Source: Liquidambar formosana
Taxonomy: Eukaryota > Streptophyta > Magnoliopsida > Saxifragales > Altingiaceae
Assembly: GCA_039720395.1 (NCBI GenBank)
Contig: CM077834.1
Location: 1,054,001 to 1,118,000, forward strand
Direction of reading: 5' to 3'
Length of the DNA: 64,000 nt
Both the position numbers and the translations under genes were made by a program. The notes under the pieces are model-generated. The model saw only the letters and a program-made list of their open reading frames with translations. It did no database searches and had not been told where the DNA came from. Positions 47,532 to 59,649 of this stretch are shown piece by piece. The first letter of the stretch is position 1; every line of letters begins with the position of its first letter.

Positions 47532-49318
47532 TGTCCTCTTGGAGGTTGGGTTTAAAATCCTCCGTTTCCGCGCGAAGACTCCTGCGGGAGTGGTTGGTAA
47601 TAAATGGATTTAATGTAAATTGGATATGAGTCACATGCATTGGGCATTATGCATTATTGATTTTAAGTTATGGGTTATAACTTATTTTCGGATTTGTAAT
47701 ATATTTGGTTAGTATATTTTGCTTTAAATGATATAATGGGTTTTATTTATATCATTGCTTTAGTTTACTATGTCAAATTGTATCTACTGAGTCGTCGGAC
47801 TCACGCCTATTATTTTTAAATATTTTTCAGATAATCCAGGAATTGGTTATGCTATCTTGGGCGGAAGATGCTTTTAGTGGAATTTCTTTAAGTTAAATGT
47901 TAATGTATTTTTCAAGGGAAAGAATATGTATTAAGTGGGTTTTCTATTGGGTTAATGTAAATGTAATTTGAATAAGGGTTGTAATTTTAATTATTTATGG
48001 TTGTGTGTATGTGGAATACGACGCATGGGATGATACCATTTCTATGGATGACAGGAAAATTTTATGTATTGATTTTTATAACAGGTTTTCACGATGGTAT
48101 GTCCTATTTACGGATGGGTCATGCCGAAAATTTTTAAAATGGTTGAGGTTTTAACACGTGTCATCCATGTTTTATCAAATGATTTATTAAAGAAAAAGCT
48201 TGTTTTATTATTATTGATCACGGCTTAATTAATTTGGGTCGTGACAGGTAGTAGTAAAGTTTAAGGTTTACTACTACCTCTGGACGAAGTGGAATAATAT
48301 CCATGATGGTAATATGATGTTAAGACTCTTATCATTTTTAGTATGTAATTATTCTTTAAGTGATCCAAAATGTATTAGAATTTATTGATGTATAAGCCAC
48401 ATTATATAAACTACTAATTCATTAATAAATTTAGTCTATTCTTTTGCATATAATTTCTACGATACAATGGACTTGCCATATGGTTAACAATTCAACCAAA
48501 TTAAATTCTTTCTACAGATTAAGTGTATACTTTCTCCATTTATTTTGGTTCTAATTATTCTCTTTTTTACTTCTTCATTGATATGTTTCTTATTGTAGAT
48601 GTGTAAAAAATTGGTGGACAATGAATAAGTTATTTGTCAAGATTCTTGATAATTACGTGTCATTATGTATTAGCATTTCTTTCTAGATCATTTGATATAC
48701 ACAAACTAAAATCTTCTACGAAGTAATAAATAATTTCTTAACATCTCAAATCTTCACACTTGATGCAAATGGCCGCATAACCTTCCTTAAGTAAATAGAG
48801 TTTATATTTAATCGATGTAGACAATATTAAAGAGATAATTACCACTAGATGAGGGGCTATGATACATAAAAAGGGTCAATCCCTATTCAAGCTAAAAAGA
48901 TCTTGGAAAGCATCGATCTTTTATATGTTTATTTAGGAAAAATAATTGATGATTTTTAAATTATTTATTGTTGACAAAAAATCCATATACAACGCACGTG
49001 TACAATAACTAGTAATAATTAAATATCCCCACACAACAACATCGAAGTTTCCAAAGCAATCCAATCCATCTACAATTCCCATCAACACAGGTCATACGTG
49101 AGGATATTTACGCATACATGTGCAAGAAATAAGAGTAAATGGTAACGCTATATATAAACCCCGAAGTAATACCAGAACCGCCCGCCGGACTTGACTTAAA
49201 ATTTTAAAATTTGCCATGACCCGACCCGGGCCCCGAAAAATCTGTTTAAAATTGCCTCTAGCCCCCTAGGTGGGGCATGCCAATTTTGCCATCTCTAAAT
49301 TCCATTAACCAAAGAGTT

Positions 49319-52300
49319 CGAAAGTGCCTCATTAACAGTCAATTGATTAATAAAATCAGTTAATTTGGATAATCTTGAAGAAATGTCAGACAATAAACAA
49401 CTAAGAGTACTTAATTACAGAAAATTAAGGATTCACAATTTGATCTCCTAGACGTCATTACCAACTTTAGAGGTTATGTTCCCCATGGGTTTCTCTCTCT
49501 CTCTCTCTCTTTCATTCATTCAATTTTTTTTTTCCATAATTAATAATAGGGTTATTTCAAATCTTACTTTTACCGATGTTTCAATTTAGATTAATCCATT
49601 AACGGGTCGCGTGAGATATCCATAGCCACACAGTTAACAATAGCTCTGATAAGTAGTTAAAATGTTGATCTCTAGATAGCACACCCAATGACTAACCACT
49701 CAATCAACCCGTGCGCAAGGGCACAACCGTGTTACTATTTAGAGATTTAGATTTATTTGGCTCACATCACCTATCAACTAGATTTATTTTCTTTTGAATG
49801 TGTTAATAAAATCTAAATTCATATTCAACCTTAATTCTCGAGATCTATCATATGATAGTCCTAATACACCTTGACAAAATAACCATAATTAGTTGACCAT
49901 ATAATATCCAAACAACTAAGAAAGCAATATATAATAAGTCAAGGAGAGTCGGTGAGAAAGTATTTGCATGGTGGGATGAACGGACCTCCCAAAGATGAAG
50001 AGTGGCGCAACCCCCTTCCCCCTACAGTCCCCACCAGGACACCACCATAAAAGGCAAAAAAAAAATTGGAGAGGGAATCGTGGAAGTATAGAAGACCGTC
50101 TTTAACTTACGTAGAAAGCTAAATTGAAAATGACAAAAAGGGAACATATGGTTTGAAACCATTTATTTGGAAGCATGTAAGGACGGATGGATTAATTTAT
50201 TGGATTAATTAGTTTAATGATAACAAAAAAATAGGGGTGATTGATATAAAGAAATGTTTAGTGTGCCTCAATTGATTATTCTGCTAAAAAGGAGGGACGT
50301 CCCATTCTTGTAAAATATTCCCCCTCTCGTCCATCCTGCTGGCTTCTTCCTCTGTTATTTTCTTTTCGGTTTTTGGCCTGCCTGCTCGTGAGTTGCCCAC
50401 TATGTAAAGTTATTCCAAAACTTCTGATGATTACATAATTTATTTAATGGAAAATTAATGTATCAAAACTAAGGGGTTGAATTTGAGAGCCGCCGCTCGT
50501 ATAAGTATCATGCCTGTCTCCTTCATTATGTGCGACTTATCAACCCTCACTCATCACATTGCAAGACCAAACCTAAACCTCACTCGTTTAATAAGTCTAG
50601 TGGTCCACTGTCCTTTTGAACCTGGTTCTAATTAGCTACATTGGATTTGGGTATACACACAAAACCTAGCTGTTGCGAGTTCAGCACATGCAGCTAGTGG
50701 GTCCCTTTTTATTTATTTTATTTTCTCTAATGGCAATTTTATTCACATATGAAGTGGGAACGGGAACAAAGCTAGAAAATTGAACGCAATGATATTATCC
50801 AGAAAAACTTGTGTGCCACCTATCACATGTCAATAAATTAAACTAGGTTTATGCCTTAAAAGCGTAAATTAAATTTTAATGTATACGCCCTTTTGGTATG
50901 ATGTACGTATGCCTTATTTAACTTGTGAAACGTCGTCAACTCTCTTATTGAGAGTTAGAGTCAAATGTCATTTAAAATATCTTTTTTATGTATTAATTAA
51001 GAAGCGAAAGGGGTATTATGAAAGTCTTATTTTTCTCTCCATTTCCTTCCACTAATGAGAGAAAAGATAGAAATTAAAGGGTTGCATATCCTTCCATTTC
51101 CCTCTACTTTCTTACTTTTCTCTCTTCATTGAACTTTCAAACGAAGAAAAAATTGATCCCCTATCTTTCTTTTCCTTCCTCGTCTCTCTACTTCCCCCAT
51201 CGAAAACATAGTACTAGAATCAAGTATTGGCATCCTTCCCATCCAACAATAGTATTATCCAAGTTAGAAACGTTACACGCACAATGGGCCATGGATGGGG
51301 CATGCCTTGTGGATCGGAAGTGGCACAGCCAGCACAGGGGTGAAGAAGATCGATGGTTTGGCAACTTTGGGTTGTTAGGAAATAGGAACTCTAGTTTGTA
51401 TCGTTGTGCATCGAACGCAAATTAAACAGTGAGAATAGGTTTTTTGTTTTTATTGTTTTCGGGTGAACCAAAACGGCGATCAGAGATTAGTCAAAAGAAA
51501 ACAAGTGGGAAAAGAAGAGAAGATTGGGCCAAAATGTAGCACCAGAGGACAGAAAGTTTGGTTGGTTATGGTAAATTGGTAACATGCTGCCAATTGTGGG
51601 AATGACGCATGACCCAAAGGAAAACCCCACCGTCGTCCCAAGTCCCCACCCACAGACAAAAAAGTGCAAATTATTAACAGCTATCAAACAGAAGCTCAGT
51701 CTCCCCTACATGTGACACATATTGATATATACAATTAATTAATTAATGGGTTTGCTGTTTTCCCTTCACGACCCAGTCAAAAAGATATTTTTGACCAAGT
51801 CCTTAATTTGTCTCTCGTCATCCAATGTGTTGACGGGTCAGGTGGAACCCAGAAACCACTTTGCTGCACCCGTTTAAGTTCAAGTTCAGCCCAAACCTTC
51901 AACGGTAAACCTAAAAATTAAGATCCCCAAGTGATTCCGTTCCATATATCAAACTTCAATTCCATGGCCATTGCGCGCGCGCGCACACACACACATATAT
52001 ATATATATATATAATACTTATACAGACTCACTGGTGCTCATATATACGTCACAATAACTTATCATATGAAATTTACAAATTAGGGGAGGTTTAAATTAGT
52101 CAAGTCATTTTGCATCTATGTTCCTTCACTTTTGGAAAGAAGCAAAAGAATAAATGAAAAGTAGGGATGCAGTTGCAGTTGGGACACCATGTGAGAAAGT
52201 GATGTTGCAATTGCAAAATTGGAAATAATAAAATTATGCTATACAAACCGACTTGTTAGTCTTGATTTTGGTTGATGCCCCTTGTAAAATTTTATTTACA

Positions 52301-53500
52301 TTTAAAAAACCAAAAGAAAAAAAAAGGAAAAAAGAAGAAGATAATATAAGCTCTTCTTCCTGGTTAGAAAACAAGCTAGCGTTATCATATGATAGTGTTT
52401 TTAAGTCAGAATATAAAGTAATGCTATGTTAAGTAATGCTATCTCTCCCACCGCAAATCATTCACTTTCATCATTTGTCCTATGTGATAGTTTTTTATTT
52501 TTTCACTTTTTCACACTAGACCTTAGTTACACATTTTATTTATCTACTTTTAACACATAAGTAGTGGTTTAACGTAGTTAAAGTAGCATTTTCAAAAAAG
52601 ATAGAAGTATGCTCTAATTTTGTCACCACATAAGGGATAGCTTTTGCGGGGAATGGAAAATAAAAATCATAATAAAAATCTTTATTTTTTAGATAAAGGG
52701 CAAAAAAAGAAGGGGAGGAGAGGGGAGCGGAGGGGAGTGGGGGCCAAAAGCAAATAAAAGGAGGGCTCGAATTTTGACTATTCCAAGTTCCAACGCTAGG
52801 GGTACACGTTAATGGGGACAGGGGAGCTCCCTTTAGACTGAATTCCACGACTAGTAGTCTAGTAGTCTCGGACACCATAATCCCACTTGGTATGGGACCA
52901 GGTGGGCCCCTCCTTACTCGGTATGTCTGGGCGCTTCTCTGTTGGACGTATGGGGCTGGGACCAAGACTTCAAGGGCCAATACTGGGCCTGGAATTTTGG
53001 GTGTGGACATTTTTTTTTTTTTTTGTGTGCGCTGGGATTATGGTGTGGACTTCCTAGTGAAACAATCAAAAATGGGCGAAGGAAGACGGAAGACCAAAGA
53101 AAAGGAAGAAGGTGCAAGCTTTCAGTGCGGCAAGCAAGGGTGTTACACCACTTTGGTTAAGTCTGGACTTGAGCGAATGACTTTAGGTACCCTTTCTCTT
53201 GCAAGCTGGTTTTTCAAGGGTGAGTTCTACCAATGGGTCCTTATCAAAGGGCAACTACTAGTTTTACATTAATCTTATCACCTATATGTGAGCTCCAAGA
53301 GAAAGCTCTGATAAGATTATGCCACTTCTTAGTATTTTTTTTGTTCACAAAGACACAAAGTTACACAAGCTCGTTCAAGCCAAAGTACTCATCATAAATA
53401 GTCTTTCATGTACATTAATTAATGTGATATATATATATATATATATAAATTTTAATCAACCATATAGAAATAAAAAATTAAAAAAAGAAAAAATCCAAAA
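49319..53500. other. Intergenic DNA, no recognised gene
   Basis: Contains CT repeats (about 49494-49512), an alternating purine-pyrimidine tract (51972-52013) and a TA repeat (about 53428-53447). Frames of up to 156 codons at 52540-53272 on both strands have no family resemblance. The stretch 52790-53290 is less AT-rich and may be a decayed retroelement, but no ends were found. Confidence 0.45.
51972..52013. repeat. 42-bp alternating purine-pyrimidine tract, GC then AC then AT
   Basis: Runs of GC, then AC, then AT dinucleotides follow each other without breaking the purine-pyrimidine alternation, a pattern that favours Z-DNA at its GC/AC end. Confidence 0.85.
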
Positions 53501-55377
53501 TCTGAGCCCACACGCTTTATAATCATTAGCAAGGACACAGTCATCACAGAAAGTTCACTTGGTTGCTAAAGTTTGTTTCAACACCCTAATCGTACAGCAC
53601 CAGCACCTCCCCATGACTTAATACACAATACCATTACGTACCATACACAATACAGAACCTACAATTTATGTTGTCTGCATAAACGGCTACACAAATCTTT
53701 TTCTTTTTCTTTTTCTTTTGTGTTACGCACATGGTATGACAATCCATATGAAAGATAAACTGGACACCGAACCTCACCCGACCCGCATGACCTCCAAGAT
53801 AAAGCCCACAGGTATAAACACGGCTATTCAAACAACTTGACAGGAAAGATTGGAATTGAGAAGGGAACCAGCTATCAATGGGGTTCATTGTGCACGGATA
53901 AAACTACAAAGTAGATGCTACGCATAAGTTGGAGTTCAAACAGCAATTCAGTAAATTTGCAGTCTCTTACCCACACTCTGCAAAGAGATGGCCCTCCAAA
54001 CGGTCGACTTTTCCCCAAGATATCTAGAACCAGCAACTAATTCAAACCAAGGATGCAGTAGACTTTGCAGAGAAACCCAAAAGCTCAAGGAAGCATATCC
54101 TGCTCCAGGAATTGCTTAGCCAAGTAGAGCAGATGACTGCATCAACTTGGTAAAACTGGATTGAACACAGCAAACAATTGGACCCACCAAAGATTCTTCC
54201 TGCTTTTTAGCTTTCTTGACATTAAAGTGGTTCTATAAGATGTGATTATAATGCAATACAACCACTTAAAATAAAATAATAAAAATAATCAATCCATATC
54301 AACCATAGCGCGCATCGTTTTTGTCAAATATGTCATGAGTGTCACATGCCTGCGCACTAGATAAAAGAAAGAAGAGATATACGTCCATGTTAAAAGATCC
54401 TATCCCAAAACAGAGATCCAGGATACTCCAAAAGTTCTGCAGGGAAAAGATAACAAGCCAACCAAAATTCAAATCAATGATAACCAACACTATTCAAGAA
54501 CATGTAATTGATGATACAAAATGCTAAAAGGGATTTGACTAAATTGCATCATTTCACATGCAAAACAGTTTTGTGTAAAAGACAATATGAATTTTGAGAT
54601 AGACTGCATCTCGACCAAGACAAATGGTTCCACAGAAGTACCTTAAACTATGACATAAATAAGAATTTGGCAAAAAAAATAAAAAATAAAGAATAAATCA
54701 TCTTAACTGCAAAAGCAATAGGATATAAAGTTAAAGTCCAATTTTCTCCAAATGCAATTCCAATAGTTCAATCAGAAGCAGTAGTTGTTAAATCCTAGCA
54801 TGGGCTTGACTAAGAACAAGCTAATGTAACTGATATTTAGCAAGGTTGGACAGCTAAGAAACCTCAATGAACGATCAAAGCTATGCATACAGACCTGAAC
54901 AAGCCTCCAAGTTAAAAATGACCCAAAATCATAATTTTCGCCATTAAGCATCAATAACTGTGCATCAAAAAGTTATAAGCTTGATACCAAATCGTGATTT
55001 TTCACTACTACTGTCATTGTGCATTGATAACAGTGCATCAACAAGTAATAAGCTTGATATCTGATCAAGGTTCAACCACATCATACTTGATATCTCGCAA
55101 TTCTAGAGTCAGCCTACCTGGTCAGAACATGAATAACTTCAGTTGCAACTAACCATCAAGTAGATGCATCAAGTCATTACATAAAATGGAAAATTGAGCA
55201 AACCCTAAACAAGCATTGCCAAGTTTAAAAGGGAAAATTTAGAAAGAAGAAAAAATGAAATAAAGAGAAAAGGACAACCCCCATCCTACATCCCAAACTC
55301 AAGTGCATCCATTTTCCTTCATTTACTAAAATGCTCCAAATCAGTGGAGGAGATCATGGAAATCCATCAACAAAGGT

Positions 55378-55609
55378 GGGGTCTACACCCTCATTGGAGG
55401 GAATAGACATTCCCTCCCAAATCAAGAGGAATGATCATTCTCACCTTTTAAGGAATGGAAATCATTAAAAGTGGGTCCCACGTATTCTTTTCCATTCCAT
55501 TCCCACTCTTTCACCAAACATTGGAATGGAATGACCATCCCCATTCTCATTCCATTCCAACTCCCATTCCATTCCCTCCCCATTCCATTCCCTCAAACCA
55601 AATGCAGCC
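55378..55609. mobile_element. Truncated copy of the GGAATGG MITE
   Basis: It aligns with the right two thirds of the element at 27317-27654 (shared CCCTCATTGGAGGGAATAG, then CACCTTTTAAGGAATGG, then CCCTCAAACCAAA), with scattered differences. The left arm is missing. Confidence 0.8.
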
Positions 55610-56198
55610 TAAGGGCAAATACACAACTGTAAGCAAATATAAACTCCATCCTTTCTCCAGCTATAAATTCCATCGATAATTATGCTCTACCTGGTTGATT
55701 GCCAAGAAAACAGAGGAAAACTGCCACGTGCAGAGCCCCCGCCAAAGAAGGGGGGGAGGGGGTTCTTACAGCAACCATTCCAAACACAAACAATTCTAAG
55801 ATTCCAATGTCTTTTCCCCTTTTCCCTTTTGTCTTCTTAGCAAACAAACTTAGAACGGTATAGCATCTGGTGATAAATGGATTATTCATCCCTGATCATA
55901 TAAAGTAATTAGCATATTCATGAAAGAAAGAGTGATCACCTGCAATGCACAAATCTCTACCACAGATTACTGGTGCACATGCAAGAGAATCAAGTTCCAT
56001 TAGAGCCAACTAAACAATGTCACAATTAAGTATCAGACACAACACAAGATAACAACCCAACAACTTGACTCTATGATTACATTCTTCACCAATACGATTG
56101 GAATTCATAAGAGTCAACCGTAATTTGTATTTGGAACATTTTTGCAAGCCAATTGTTCAAGTTGCTAGATGTTAGTTGGTTAATATTCTGAATTAAAA

Positions 56199-56297
56199 TA
56201 TCCAGAATGTGAGGCAGGAGTAAGAAACAGCAAGGCCCTAAAAAATATAAATCCAGAATGTGAGGCAGGAGAAAGAAACAGCAAGGCCTTAAAAAAA
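56199..56297. repeat. 51-bp tandem duplication
   Basis: TCCAGAATGTGAGGCAGGAG begins copies at 56201 and 56252, each followed by AAGAAACAGCAAGGCC. Only a few differences separate them. Confidence 0.85.
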
Positions 56298-59200
56298 GGA
56301 AAAAGAAAACAATGCATAAAAAGAGGAACCTCTTAATTTGATCATGTCATTCGTTCACTTTCAAACACATTCTTGAACAGTTATCATGAGACTATGGACT
56401 GTAAAAAATCATCCCACTATAATCTTTCTATTAAATTTGAATTACAAAAAGAACCCATTAGATCATTGCTTACTGTGATGCTGAATGGAGACATGACTGA
56501 AGAACCCACCCGTCTCTGCAGAAATTGGAGCCACATATTGTTCTCAGTTGTAAACTGACAATAAGTGGAAAAAATTAAGAGTAACAGACCCTTATTAACC
56601 ATTTGACTTAACTCCTTTAATTGGTGACATTCCAAAGAATGTAGTTAGAAAGACATGTCCTACTAGGTCACAAAAATTAAACCAGGAAACACCACTATAA
56701 TTTTAAGAAAGTATATTGGCTCCATAAATTTTCTAGAAACTTAGGCTTTTAACTCAAGTGCATTTAACAAAAATCATCTTGTTTGTGCTGAATAAGAAAG
56801 ACCAAAAGTAATCATCCAAGATATCATAACAGCAACAGAATCTCCACTCACTTTTGGCATAAAATAAAGAACATAAAATCACGGATTCAAAATTTATCCA
56901 CAGATTCAATAAGTATATTAGTATTCAATATACAGTTGGAATAAAATGACAAATACAATTGCACCATAAAGAGATATTTAGGATGATACATCTAGAGATG
57001 GAAATGTGAGATTTTTCCCTTCAAGAACTATTTGTGTTACAAGAACCCCCTTTTTTAATCTGCTAAACACAGCTTGAATGGAAGACAAATTCCAGATAAT
57101 CAATAAAACCTAGCATTTATAAAACTAGCACACAATAAAAGCAGTAGCCTTGAGCAAAGTCAAAGGCAACGGTAATGCCTAGGATTCTAGGTATGAATCA
57201 AATTGACTCTTAGCAGTCTAGCAGTCAAAATTCTGGTAATAAACTCTAAATGTATACCATTACAGTTGAAAATTTTAAATCATTTCATTCAGTAATGAAA
57301 TAAACCTTGATAATTATGCAAGAGATCTTGGGCAAATCCCAAATTTCCATAAATCAAATTAATAAACAAATACATTTACAAGAACTAGAAGCTTTAAAAT
57401 AATTCAAGTATCCAAGACTGGTTCCTCATATATTTAAAAATCTCACACGAGTTGTCTCCATAAAACGAGATTAAATCCTAAGAGAACAAAGTGACAATCT
57501 ATTGAAACCAGGACAGTTAAATTTTTTACCCTTCTATGTCTATCATAGTAGGTGCATTGATCTAGTTCAAAAGATAATTTATGGTCTAACCAATGTTGGG
57601 ATACCTATCAGGTCACCTTATATGTAGAAATCAAGGAGGACTGAGACAGAGATTAGGGGCAGAACCATTCACTACTAACCCACAGACGACAGATGGATTA
57701 TCTCAGGAGATGGTCGTGTATGGAACATTGAATATCAGATAGTGATAAAAATTATACTGAGTACACAATGGTCTAACAATGTACAAAAGGCTTTAATCTA
57801 TCTGAAGTCAACATGACAGGTGGTTCACCAACTTAAAGAACAGTTAAACCTATCAACAACTGTTGATCCTCTGATGAATATTGACATGGATAATTTCATG
57901 CAATGGGCACTTAGGAAACTCCAGAAATTGGCTAGCCACATTTGAACCTAAACTGTTTCCTTAGATCTCTGTTAAGTAGGTGCAAAATGCCTGTAAGGCA
58001 ATTGAGGTTAATTCAGAAAACACTGTGCAAGTCACTGTATTTAAAAACAACCTTTGATCTGGTTCCCACTATTTAGGTTATGCGAGGTTAGTATGTACCC
58101 CACTGGCTAACACGACTTCACAAATAGCTCCCAAGGTTTTAAAGGATAACACATCAAAGAAAACACAATCCAAATAAGACGAATCTTTACAAGAACAAAT
58201 AATTAATGAAAAGAAATTGCAATGCACCAATTATGAAAATCAAAACCACTACCTCTATGAAATAAACCACCTTTTACGCAATTTAATAATCTCAATAGGT
58301 GCCTAATTGCCTATGCATCAAGGTGAAGAAAGTGATTCATACCCGCTACCCATGCATTGTCATTGATTGAGTTGACATAGCCCAGGATAATACCCATAAG
58401 TGAGTAAATCTGCTAAGGAGTACATATACAGATACTGTGATTCTAAAATGTTTGTAAAAAATGGTACATGAAATTTGAATGGAAAACATATCTCTTGAGA
58501 ATTCAAAAGGGGCAAAGAATAACCTGATTTAGAATTTTAGAGAGGACCACCCAATTAATGAACTGAATATGAGAATGCTCATCCACGATCACTGCCAGAA
58601 TGAATTTCATGCAGAATCTAAGGAAAAAACAAGATCAGTTTAAACCAGAAATAATGAAACTGAAAGTTGTTAAAGCAAAGAAATTAATTCCATTGTTCAT
58701 AACTTAATAACATGAGATGGTTTTGGAGCTCCAAACATTGACACAAACTTATGTAGCATGAGGTTGGTAATTCAAGCCAACTCTTGGGGTGAGCTTAGGA
58801 TTAAGAAAGTTGTGTGTTGCAATTTTTATTTTTTATTTTTTAAAAAGAAGCTTTTCTGATAATATTGCTCTGGGGGGAAAAGGAAACGAACAAATAAAAC
58901 CTTGAGGTATTGAAAGTCAAAATTCCCCTCCATTGCATGGAGCAAAAGATCCACAACAGAAATTGGGGACTGCAAGCCATAGGGTACTACCAGTACCGAA
59001 AATGAAAAATGAAACAGAGATGGTTAGGGAAGGGGATTGCATTTGTTACCTAAAATAGATATATATTTGTAAATCATATTCTGGTATCAATCACGTAAAA
59101 CTTTCTAGCAAATTTAATGACCATCACAATCTCACGACTCACAGGCGCAAGATAAACAAATTGCAAAAGATACATTTATGATTTCACTTTCCAGATAAAG

Positions 59201-59649
59201 CTATAATTACAACTTTACAAAGTTAGAGGTTCTTCTAGCTCCTTCCCTACCCAAATTTCTATCAACAATGACAATTAGCAACTGTACGTAACATATAGTA
59301 ACATATCAGTTAGCAAAACTGTGACAAGAAACAGAAGCAAATGGCAAACGGACGGTGATTTTTTGAAGTCTTTAGTAGTAGACATGATGATTAAATGAAA
59401 GTAATTGTGAAGTTACCCCACTTTAAGCAACTAAGAGACCCCATTTGTATGTTCTACCAATGTTTTACTTCAAATTCTATCTTTTTTAGGGTTCTATTAT
59501 TTACAATGGGCAAAATGTGAAGAATTAAGCCTGTCACCGACTTCAGAGGTTCAAGTCACTGTTACCACATCAGTGCAGCTGCAGCCCGGCCACATGAAGG
59601 CTCGAAAAAGCAAAATCTTTGTAGTTCAATTAGACTTGAATGTCATGAA

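Larger units (their letters stand above)
45581..48246 (+). mobile_element. Solo LTR, 2,666 bp, with GGTAG target duplication
   Basis: It starts TGTAATACCCGT and ends GGGTCGTGACA, the TG...CA form of an LTR. It is flanked by GGTAG on both sides (45576-45580 and 48247-48251). There is no internal retroviral-type coding sequence and no second LTR, so it is a solo LTR left by recombination between two LTRs. The length and TGTAATACCC/GGGTCGTGACA ends suggest a long-LTR Ty3/gypsy lineage such as Del/Tekay; that is inference. The perfect target repeat suggests a fairly recent insertion, and it lies within an older Helitron. Confidence 0.9.
44313..49012 (+). mobile_element. Non-autonomous Helitron interrupted by a solo LTR
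   Basis: It begins TCTATACTACTTATAAAAAG after an A (44312) and ends CGTGTACAATAACTAG before a T (49013). This is the TC...CTAG structure at an A/T target expected of plant Helitrons. A CACGTG-containing short palindrome lies about 11 bp before the end, where a hairpin is expected, though the hairpin is weak. Without the LTR it is about 2.0 kb. No Rep/helicase coding was seen, so it would have needed a helper. A related 5' end is at about 3651 on the minus strand. Confidence 0.65.
43940..49310. mobile_element. hAT-like element interrupted by a Helitron
   Basis: The left end has GGGAATGGCAACGGGC; the right end read in reverse has AGAGATGGCAAAATTGGC. TCCATTAA lies outside both ends (43932-43939 and 49311-49318), an 8-bp duplication. 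GC-rich pieces (GGGCCGGGTTGG; CCCGACCCGGGCCCC) sit near both ends, as expected of one original element. Removing the inner Helitron leaves about 671 bp, a non-autonomous size. The terminal bases do not pair perfectly, so the exact edges are uncertain by a few bases. Confidence 0.6.
53501..59649 (-). other. Probable spliced 3' noncoding region downstream of the BRL1-type gene
   Basis: For about 6 kb the plus strand is A-rich and the minus strand T-rich, as in introns of a minus-strand transcript. An exon-like island at about 58618-58526 is bordered on the minus strand by TTTTTCCTTAG|ATTCTGC and AAATCAG|GTTATT. A second candidate terminal exon lies below about 54150 (acceptor GATGCAG|TCATCTG). 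No protein homology was seen. The alternative is an independent noncoding transcript or plain intergenic DNA. Confidence 0.35.

Noticed and set aside
47410..47640. Frames on both strands in the solo LTR
   Set aside because: Created by the 47-bp-period direct repeat; LTRs of this type are non-coding.
52540..53272. Frames of 126 and 156 codons
   Set aside because: Opposite strands over the same DNA, with no recognisable domain or splice support.
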